Source: Halorubrum trapanicum (GTDB lineage: Archaea; Halobacteriota; Halobacteria; Halobacteriales; Haloferacaceae). From it: a stretch of 64,000 nt of DNA. Every line of letters starts with the position of its first letter. Positions within the stretch are counted from its first letter, which is position 1. Positions 42,048 through 48,362 of this stretch are shown piece by piece. Position numbers and translations under genes: made by a program. The notes under the pieces were generated by a model. It had not been told where the DNA came from and searched no databases. It saw only the letters and a program-made list of their open reading frames with translations. The stretch spans positions 2,604,001 through 2,668,000 of the forward strand of contig NZ_AP017569.1 of NCBI RefSeq assembly GCF_002355655.1. The letters run 5' to 3'.

Positions 42048-43817
42048 TCAGTCGTCGTCGGCGCCCGTCGCCGACCGCGTGCCGGAACCGTTCGCCGGCC
42101 CCCCGACCGCGGTCGCGGCCCCGCCCGAGCCGTCCGGCACCTCGAACTCGTTCAGCCGCGCGAGCAGCTCGTCGGACTGGTCCGAGAGGGTGTGGACCTG
42201 CCCCGTCACCTCGGAGACGGTCGCGGTCTGCTCCTCGGCCGCGGCCGCGACGGTCTCCGCCTCGGTCGCGGTCTGTCTGCTCACGGACGCGACGCCGTCG
42301 ACCATGTCGACCACCTCTTGGGTCGTGCGCGCCTGGTCGTCGGTCGCGTCGCTGATCTCCTGAACCGTCTCGTCGACCGTCGTCACGTCCTCGACGACTC
42401 CCTCGAACTCCCGCAGCGTCGACTCGATCGTCTCGACGCCCTCCGCGACCTGCGTCTCCATCTCCTCCGCGTCGGCCGCGGTCTCCGCGGAGGCGGTCTG
42501 TACCTCCTCGATCCGGCCGGAGATCTCCGCCGCGGACTCGCGGGTCTCCTCGGCGAGCGACTTCACCTCGTCCGCGACGACCGCGAACCCGTCGCCGGAG
42601 CCGTCGGCGCGCGCCGCCTCGATGGAGGCGTTCAGGGCGAGCAGGTTGGTCTCCTCCGCGATCTCGTCGATCACGGCCGCGATCTCGTCGATCTCGCCGA
42701 CCCGCTCCGCGAGGTCGGTGACCGCGGCCGCCGTCTCGCCGATCCGGGATTCGAGCGCCTCCAGCTCCGCGATCGCCTCGGCCGCTTCCTCGCGCCCGGA
42801 GCGACCGCGCTCGGCCGCGTCGCGGGCGGTCTCGGCCGCGTCGTCCGCGCTCGCCGCGATCTCCTCGACCGTCGCCGACAGCGTGTTCATCTCGCCGGCG
42901 ATCGCCTCCAGCTCGTCGGTCTGCTCGGCGGCGCCGTCCGAGATCTCCTGGACCGAGCGGGCGACCTCGCCGCTCGCGTCGTCGACCTCGTCCATGCTCG
43001 CGCGCACGTCGTCCGCGGTGCCGGCCACGTCGGCGGTGAACGCGCCGACGTCGCCGAGCGTCTCGCCGAGGGTCGCCACGAGCCGGTTGTAGTTGTCGAC
43101 GAGCTCGGCGTACCGGTCCTCGTCGGTCGCCAGCGCGTCCGCGTCGATGGTCGCCGTCAGGTCGCCGTCCTGCGCGCGCTCCGCGGCGTCGCCGAAGGCG
43201 TCGACGAGCGCCTCCAGCTCGGCCGTGTAGGCGGCGAGGTTCTCGGCCATCTCGTCGAGCGACTCGCCGAAGGAGCCGGGAACATCCTCGTCGAGCGCCG
43301 GGTCGTCGAACTCCTGGGCCGCGAGCGCCTCCGCCTGCGCCGAGACGGTGGTGAGGTAGCCGTGGACCTCGCCGAACGCGCCGACGAGGCTGCCCACCTC
43401 GTCGGGTTGGGACGGATCGAGGGCGGCCGCGGCGTCGTCGCTCGACGGATCGGCCCCGTCGCCGCCGTTCGCTCCGTCGACCCCGCTCGTCCCTCCGATC
43501 TCCCCCGCGGCGATCGCCTCCGCCTCGCGCTCCAGCGCCCGGATCGGGGCGACGAAGTCGCGGCGGACGATGAGCAGCGTGTTGTAGATGGCGACGACCG
43601 CGCCGACGAACAGGGCCCCGGAGACGACGTACGCGGCGGTGCCGACGAGGACGAACTGGGTGAGGAAGATACCGACGGTGACGAGGAACTGGATGCCGAC
43701 CGCCGTGACGACCTTGCGCTCTATCGACTCCGTGACGCCGAGCGCGTCCATCGTCCGCCACAGGAGGGCCTCGTACCGCCCGCGTATCCCCGGGCGGCGC
43801 TGTCGTGTCGTGGACAT
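42048..43817 (-). CDS. Methyl-accepting chemotaxis protein / halobacterial transducer
   Basis: 589 aa. Two membrane helices at the N-terminus ([20 protein letters not shown] about 36-55 and [20 protein letters not shown] about 57-76) enclose almost no extracellular loop, so no periplasmic ligand domain exists. A HAMP-like segment follows ([19 protein letters not shown]), then acidic linkers, and a long coiled coil with the signalling tip [20 protein letters not shown] and [15 protein letters not shown] (about 387-425). Glu/Gln pairs ([10 protein letters not shown]) mark methylation sites. The lack of a sensor loop suggests it senses a cytoplasmic or membrane signal, or relies on a partner. 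No CheA or CheY gene is nearby. Confidence 0.88.
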   Translation of the reverse strand: MSTTRQRRPGIRGRYEALLWRTMDALGVTESIERKVVTAVGIQFLVTVGIFLTQFVLVGTAAYVVSGALFVGAVVAIYNTLLIVRRDFVAPIRALEREAEAIAAGEIGGTSGVDGANGGDGADPSSDDAAAALDPSQPDEVGSLVGAFGEVHGYLTTVSAQAEALAAQEFDDPALDEDVPGSFGESLDEMAENLAAYTAELEALVDAFGDAAERAQDGDLTATIDADALATDEDRYAELVDNYNRLVATLGETLGDVGAFTADVAGTADDVRASMDEVDDASGEVARSVQEISDGAAEQTDELEAIAGEMNTLSATVEEIAASADDAAETARDAAERGRSGREEAAEAIAELEALESRIGETAAAVTDLAERVGEIDEIAAVIDEIAEETNLLALNASIEAARADGSGDGFAVVADEVKSLAEETRESAAEISGRIEEVQTASAETAADAEEMETQVAEGVETIESTLREFEGVVEDVTTVDETVQEISDATDDQARTTQEVVDMVDGVASVSRQTATEAETVAAAAEEQTATVSEVTGQVHTLSDQSDELLARLNEFEVPDGSGGAATAVGGPANGSGTRSATGADDD

Positions 43818-43964
43818 GTTCGGACCTCGATGAGAACGCCATATGAACCTCCCGCCGGGGTTATCAGGAGCGATTCTCGATTGTCACGGGGTGAGAATCC
43901 GCCGGCGGCGCGGGAGGGGTCGACGAAGTCGTCACGGCCGATCGGAAGGGCCCGTCGCGGCCGT

Positions 43965-44954
43965 TCAAAAGAGCCCGTCGACCGCCTCGGCCGCGAGGTC
44001 GACGGCGCTCTCCAAGTCCGGGCCGAGCGGCGACCCGACCACGAGCCCGTCGGCGTGGTCGGCGACGGCCGCGGCGCGCTCGCGGACGGTCTCGGGGGTG
44101 CCGGCCATACAGAACGCGTCGACCATCGCCGGCGTCACGCGCTCGAAGGCGGCGGAGAACTCGCCGGCCGAGACGCGGTCGCCGATCTCCGTCGCCGCGT
44201 CCGAGTCGATCCCGTGGCGCTTCAGGACGGGCGGCGCGGCGCCCGCGGTAATAAAGGCGACCGGCGGGCGGGCGGCCTCGCGGGCGGCGTCTTCGTCCTC
44301 GGCGACCGAGACGGCGGCGTACGCCATCAGGTCGAACTCGCCCCGACGGTCGGGTCTGTCGGCGAGGCCGTCGTCGACCTGCTCGCGGGCCCACGCAAGA
44401 TCCTTGGGATGCGAGCCGTTGAACAGCAGCCCGTCGGCGTGTTTCGCGGCCATTCGGCACATGTGCGGCCCCTCGCCGCCGACGTGGACCGGAATGTCGG
44501 CGCCCTGCGGCGGCTCGTAGTTGAGCCCCGCGTCCGTCGCGTCGAAGGTCCCCTCGTGGTCGACGCGCTCGCCGGCCCAGAGCTTCTGGGCGGTCTTGAA
44601 CGCTTCCAACACGGGGCGGAGCCCGCGCTCGTCTTCGAGCCCGAGGTTCGCCAGCGTCGAGGGGTCGCCCGGACCGAGGCCGAAGACGGCGCGCCCCTCG
44701 GACGCCTCGTCGAGGGTGGCGACCTTCGAGGCGAGCGTCGCGGGGTGGGTCTCGTAGGGGTTCGCGACGCCCGGACCGAGCCGGACGGAGTCCGTGGCGG
44801 CCGCGAGCCGCGAGAGGAACGCCCACGGGTCGCGGTTGTTGTAGTGACACGTCGAGTAGACGGCGTCGTAGCCGGCGTCCTCGGCGCGGACGCCGAGGTC
44901 GACGAGGCGGGACATCTCGTGTTCGGGGGTGAGTTCGATACCGAGCATGGTCAT
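43965..44954 (-). CDS. mer: F420-dependent methylenetetrahydromethanopterin reductase-like (Mer)
   Basis: 329 aa luciferase-like TIM barrel. F420 site signature: GIELTPEHEMSRLVDLG at the first strand, SVRLGPGVANPYETHP, GRAVFGLGPGDPSTLANLG, VHVGGEGPHMCRMAAKHADG. These are Mer-type segments. In haloarchaea lacking methanogenesis, Mer reduces methylene-THF or methylene-tetrahydromethanopterin in one-carbon metabolism. ATG at 44952-44954 overlaps the stop of cofE (ATGA), so translation is coupled. An internal ATG two codons later is a less likely start. Function of the non-methanogenic form is partly inferred. Confidence 0.87.
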   Translation of the reverse strand: MTMLGIELTPEHEMSRLVDLGVRAEDAGYDAVYSTCHYNNRDPWAFLSRLAAATDSVRLGPGVANPYETHPATLASKVATLDEASEGRAVFGLGPGDPSTLANLGLEDERGLRPVLEAFKTAQKLWAGERVDHEGTFDATDAGLNYEPPQGADIPVHVGGEGPHMCRMAAKHADGLLFNGSHPKDLAWAREQVDDGLADRPDRRGEFDLMAYAAVSVAEDEDAAREAARPPVAFITAGAAPPVLKRHGIDSDAATEIGDRVSAGEFSAAFERVTPAMVDAFCMAGTPETVRERAAAVADHADGLVVGSPLGPDLESAVDLAAEAVDGLF

Positions 44955-45706
44955 TCGTCGAAGGTCCACTCCCGCAGGGCCTGCCGGACGAAGTCGCCCT
45001 CGACCTCGCGGAAGTGGTTGTCCGAGCCGTCGTGGTCGCCGAACTCCCAGTCGCGGACGACGACGACCGGGGTGCCCCCGTCGCCCTCGCCCGCGACGAG
45101 GTTGGCGGCCGCGGCGAGCTCGTCGATCACGTTCTGGACGGTGACGCCCATCTCGCGGCCGTCGCGGTCCGTCTCTCCGCGCCAGTCGCGGCTGGCGGGC
45201 AGGCCGGCCCAGCCGATCGCGACGCCGCGCTGGCCGTGGCGGAACGGGCGCCCGCAGGTGTCGCTGACGACGACGCGGTCGGCCGCGAGCCCCTCGCGGA
45301 TGCGCTCCGCGCTCTCCGAGGGGCGTTCCGGGAGCAGCAGCAGGTCGCCGTCGGGGACGTTCGAGCGGTCGATCCCGGCGTTGACGCCGATGTGGCCGAA
45401 GCGCGTCGCGGTGAGGAGGAAGGGGGCCTCCATGAGGAGCTCCGTCGACTCCTCGATGACGGCCTGCGCGAAGCGCGGGTCCTTCTCCTCTCCCGAAATC
45501 TCCGCGAGCCGGTCGGCGACCGCCTCCGCTCGCGGGCTCGCCGGGAAGTCGTCGAGGTCGAAGACGCGGCCCTCCGCCTTCGAGACGACCGTGCTGGCGA
45601 CGACGACCACGTCCTCGGCGCGGAGGTCGACGCGCTCGTCGATCATGGCCGCGAGGTCGTCTCCCTCCCGGATCTCCGGGAGGTCCGGAACCGCGAACAG
45701 CTCCAT
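44951..45706 (-). CDS. cofE: Coenzyme F420-0:L-glutamate ligase
   Basis: 251 aa. Adds gamma-linked glutamates to F420-0 with GTP. Family landmarks: FAVPDLPEIREGDDLAAMI, VVVASTVVSKAEGRVFDL (the K-x-E-G motif), DPRFAQAVIEEST, GIDRSNVPDGDLLLLP and the long conserved VVVSDTCGRPFRHGQRGVAIG (divided here: SDTCGRP and RHGQRGVAIG) which binds GTP/Mn. The first Met residue at 45704-45706 starts MELFAVPDLPE. It overlaps mer by 4 bp, and repeat copy G lies upstream, with its distal end about 125 bp from the start codon. Confidence 0.9.
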   Translation of the reverse strand: MELFAVPDLPEIREGDDLAAMIDERVDLRAEDVVVVASTVVSKAEGRVFDLDDFPASPRAEAVADRLAEISGEEKDPRFAQAVIEESTELLMEAPFLLTATRFGHIGVNAGIDRSNVPDGDLLLLPERPSESAERIREGLAADRVVVSDTCGRPFRHGQRGVAIGWAGLPASRDWRGETDRDGREMGVTVQNVIDELAAAANLVAGEGDGGTPVVVVRDWEFGDHDGSDNHFREVEGDFVRQALREWTFDE

Positions 45707-45818
45707 ACGAACACCTGCGCGGCGACGAGGAAAAACCCCGCCGGTACCGGGCCGGTTTGACGGTATCGGGATACAGTGGTGAAACGGAGAGTTCGAGTCC
45801 GAGCGGGCGACGAACACT

Positions 45819-46082
45819 TATAAACCGAACTGCGGTGGCGCGCGCCTCCGAGCGCCCGACAGGGCGCGAGGAGCCCGTGCGAGGGAGTCAGTCGCCGGAG
45901 CGAAGCGGAGGCGACTGACGAGGCTGGGGAGGTGTGAGGTGCGGGGCCGTGCGGGGCGGGGTGGGGCTCAAAGGGGCAGCCGCGAGACGGGCGCAGGCGA
46001 CGTAAGCACCGCAACGAGGGAGCGGTAGCGACCGAGTGAGGAGCGCAGCGAGCGTGCGCCCGTCTCGCGGCTGGGGCTTTGG
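45819..46082 (-). repeat. Structured repeat copy G (candidate ncRNA), core
   Basis: Core 45831-46082, minus strand, preceded on that strand by CATAAATCTC (46111-46120), about 33 nt before it. The closing stem is 19 bp and perfect: CAGCCGCGAGACGGGCGCA with TGCGCCCGTCTCGCGGCTG. Compared with copy F, bases change on both arms. The variable hairpin is GTCAGTCGCC with GGCGACTGAC. The opposite-strand TATA box at 45817 (CTTATAAAC) mirrors copy B. Together with the tandem array it fills the gap 45707-46368. Confidence 0.87.
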
Positions 46083-46296
46083 AGGAGTTCTTCGTCGATC
46101 CACTGTCAGAGATTTATGACCGAGCGGCTGGGGCTTTGGAGGAGTTCTTCGTCGATCCACAGTCAGAGATTTATGACTGAGCGGCTGGGGCTTTGGAGGA
46201 GTTCTTCGTCGATCCACAGTCAGAGATTTATGACTGAGCGGCTGGGGCTTTGGAAGTGTTCGCCGCCGATCTGCCGCCGGCTGGTTATAAAGAGGA
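46068..46296 (-). repeat. Tandem array of 57-bp promoter/leader modules upstream of copy G
   Basis: Starts of the word CGGCTGGGGCTTT lie at 46068, 46125, 46182 and 46239: three full units and a partial fourth. On the minus strand each unit reads TCATAAATCTCTGAC, then GTGGATCGACGAAGAAC, then CCAAAGCCCCAGCCG. Each has a TATA-like box about 33 nt before the AAAGCCCCAG start. Units 2 and 3 are almost identical and unit 1 differs by about two bases; the partial unit is diverged and ends at GGTTATAAAG (about 46285). Confidence 0.9.
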
Positions 46297-46368
46297 GACT
46301 AAGGCGCTGACGTCGTAGCTCCCGTCCGCTCCGCACGCCTTTTAAACAAACCTACCAATCCAGTACTT

Positions 46369-46872
46369 GTGGACCTTCACGTCCGGTACGAGGGCGACGA
46401 CGACCCCGACAAGTGTACGGCCCGGAAGCTCGCGCGCTTCGACCTCGCAGAGCTCCACCGTTCCGATCGGGCCACCCCGTACGGGGTCGTCCTCAACCCC
46501 CACGCCGAGCGGGCGCTCTCGCCCGCGGACGCCGAGATGGCTCGCGAGAACGCGCTCGTCGCGCTCGACTGCTCGTGGGAGTCGGCCGGCGAGAAGCAGT
46601 TCACCCTCCCGGGCGAGCACCGCGCGCTCCCGTACCTCGTCGCGGCCAACCCAGTGAACTTCGGGCGGCCGATGCGACTGACGACCGTCGAGGCATTCGC
46701 CGCGGCGCTGATAATCCTCGGCGAGCGCGACCACGCGGAGCGGATCCTCTCGAAGTTCACGTGGGGCGAGACGTTCCTCGAACTCAACGACGAGCCGCTC
46801 CGGCGGTACGCCGACTGCGAGGACTCGGCCGAGGTCGTCGCGATCCAGCAGGAGTACCTCGACCGGGGGTAG
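46369..46872 (+). CDS. tsr3: Tsr3-type 16S rRNA aminocarboxypropyltransferase (DUF367)
   Basis: 167 aa. Transfers the aminocarboxypropyl group of S-adenosylmethionine to a hypermodified uridine of small-subunit rRNA. Matching segments: [48 protein letters not shown] (catalytic-site CSWE), [19 protein letters not shown] (the LVAANPVN(Y/F)G signature) and [17 protein letters not shown] at 46369 fits a TATA-like TTTTAAAC at 46339-46347 about 27 nt upstream. Nearly full length for archaeal members. Confidence 0.9.
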   Translation: MDLHVRYEGDDDPDKCTARKLARFDLAELHRSDRATPYGVVLNPHAERALSPADAEMARENALVALDCSWESAGEKQFTLPGEHRALPYLVAANPVNFGRPMRLTTVEAFAAALIILGERDHAERILSKFTWGETFLELNDEPLRRYADCEDSAEVVAIQQEYLDRG

Positions 46873-46968
46873 CCGTAACGCGGTCCGGATCCGAGACGGG
46901 CTGAGCGATACCGGCACCGAACAGGGTCGCGACAAGTCTTTTGCCTCGTTCGGCCGTATCGAACGACG

Positions 46969-47442
46969 ATGGTATCCACAGGCGACGCCGCACCCACGTT
47001 CACCGCGACGGTCGGCACGAGCGACCATGAGCCGTTCGACCTCGACGACGAGATCGGCGACGGGCCGGTCGTGCTCGCCTTCTTCCCCGGCGCGTTCACC
47101 CCGCCGTGCACGAACGAAATGATCGCGTTCCAGGAGCGCGCCGACGCGTTCGACGAGGCCGGCGCCACCCTGTTCGGGGTCAGCGCCGACTCGCCGTTCT
47201 CGCAGGGCGCGTTCCGCGAGGAGCACGGCATCGAGTTCGACCTCGTGAGCGACATGGCCGGCGACGCGATCCGGGCGTACGGGCTGGAGATCGACATCGC
47301 CGACCTCGGCCTCCACGGCATCGCCAACCGGGCGGTGTTCGTGATCGACGACGACGGCGAAGTCGTCTACGACTGGGTCGCCGACGACCCGACGAACGAG
47401 CCCGACTACGAGGCCGTCCTCGACGCCGTCGAGAGCGCGTAA
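46969..47442 (+). CDS. Peroxiredoxin (AhpC/TSA, BCP-like)
   Basis: 157 aa thiol peroxidase. The peroxidatic Cys47 lies in FFPGAFTPPCTNEM, the P-x-x-x-(T/S)-x-x-C motif with Thr44. Partner conserved parts are LFGVSADSPFSQGAFREEHG and AVFVIDDDGEVVYDW. A second Cys is absent (1-Cys type, or relying on an external thiol). ATG at 46969 follows TTTTGCCTCG (about 46938), a weak TATA. It clears peroxide in the cytosol. No reductase gene is adjacent. Confidence 0.9.
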   Translation: MVSTGDAAPTFTATVGTSDHEPFDLDDEIGDGPVVLAFFPGAFTPPCTNEMIAFQERADAFDEAGATLFGVSADSPFSQGAFREEHGIEFDLVSDMAGDAIRAYGLEIDIADLGLHGIANRAVFVIDDDGEVVYDWVADDPTNEPDYEAVLDAVESA

Positions 47443-47490
47443 AATTCAGTTGACCGCGGAGTAGTCGGTTCCAGTGCTGTCCCGGTCATT

Positions 47491-47804
47491 TATTTATAAG
47501 CTACTGTGGCGCCAGTAGTGACGGACCCGTCTAAATCCTCAGCCGTTTGCTTATAAATAGCTGCTGCTGGATCGGCGGTAACTGCCTCCAAAGCCCCAGC
47601 CGCGAGGGCTCGGTGCGCTCGCTGCGCGCTTCAGTCGCTCGCGATGCTCGCTCCTTCCAGTGCTTACGTCGCGCGCCGTCGCTCTCGCGGCTGCCCCTTT
47701 GAGTCCCGCGCCGCACCGCTCCGCACCGCAGCCTCACACCTCCCCAGCCTCGTCGCGGCCGCTTAAAAGCGGCCGCGACTCCCTCGCACGTGCTCCTCGC
47801 GCCA
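47491..47804 (+). repeat. Structured repeat copy H (candidate ncRNA), 3'-truncated
   Basis: Leader modules at about 47533 (AAATCCTCAGCCG) and a TATA box TTATAAATAG at 47551-47560, 33 nt before the core at 47588. The closing stem is CAGCCGCGAGGGC with GCTCTCGCGGCTG: 12 Watson-Crick pairs and one G-U on this strand. The variable hairpin is perfect: GTCGCGGCCGC, loop TTAAAA, GCGGCCGCGAC (about 47753-47779). The last hairpin stops after GCTCCTCGCGCC, so the terminal part is lost, as if deleted before the convergent DUF5518 gene. Gap 47443-47862. Confidence 0.83.
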
Positions 47805-47862
47805 GTGTGGAAGGCTGCCTCTTCTGACTCGCTTAAAAATGGTACTCTCGCGAAAACAGCGG

Positions 47863-48225
47863 CTATTCTCCGACGACGCCGCCGATGGCGCCCGCGAGCG
47901 CCGAGTCGACCGCGAACAGGAACGTGAGGAACAAGCCGACCACGAACACGCCGGCGCCGCCGAGCAGGCTCCCGATCGGGCCGCCCACGAGGCCGACGAG
48001 GCCCCCGAACGCGGCGAGCGCGAGGGTGACGACGATCCCGCTCACCGACCCCGCGAGCAGCCCGTGCCAGAAGCCGGAGAGCAGGCCGCCGCCGGCGAGG
48101 TAGCCCGCGACGAACCCGCCGACGAGCCCGGCGGCCGCGTGCCCGACGACCGGGACAGCGGTCGCCAACACGCCGGCGATCAGCATCACGACGAAGCCGT
48201 AGCCGACGGCGCGCCAGTCTGTCAT
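47863..48225 (-). CDS. DUF5518 family membrane protein
   Basis: 120 aa, Gly-rich with four helices: VGYGFVVMLIAGVLATAVPV, HAAAGLVGGFVAGYLAGG, GFWHGLLAGSVSGIVVTLALA and GAGVFVVGLFLTFLFAVDSAL. The order and the GxxAGYLAGG and GFWHGL motifs match DUF5518 small haloarchaeal membrane proteins. Function unknown. ATG at 48223-48225 begins MTDWRAVGYG. Divergent from the P-type ATPase. Confidence 0.78.
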   Translation of the reverse strand: MTDWRAVGYGFVVMLIAGVLATAVPVVGHAAAGLVGGFVAGYLAGGGLLSGFWHGLLAGSVSGIVVTLALAAFGGLVGLVGGPIGSLLGGAGVFVVGLFLTFLFAVDSALAGAIGGVVGE

Positions 48226-48331
48226 GCCCGCGAGTAGCCCACGGACGGATAAATACTCGCGGATGGTTTACTATCTCAAAATCCTATTTTAATAATCTCT
48301 TATAAAATAGCCCGTGAGAATGGCAGTTGGA

Positions 48332-48338
48332 TTAATAA
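48332..48338 (+). promoter_or_regulatory. TATA box of the P-type ATPase
   Basis: TTAATAA is centred 28 nt before the ATG at 48363, giving a leaderless mRNA. A second candidate, TTATAAAAT (48300-48308), would give a roughly 35-nt leader. Confidence 0.5.
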
Positions 48339-48362
48339 TGATGCGGCGGATACGGTCGGACA

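Noticed and set aside
41229-45782. Very long open frame (about 1,500 codons) on the plus strand
   Set aside because: It runs antisense to the well-supported transducer, mer and cofE genes and over a DoxX gene in another frame. Its translation is Arg/Ala/Gly-rich low-complexity sequence, as expected for the wrong frame of GC-rich DNA.
46068-46296. CRISPR array at the 57-bp repeats
   Set aside because: Whole 57-bp units are near-identical, including the would-be spacers, and no cas genes are in the window. It is a tandem repeat of a promoter/leader module.
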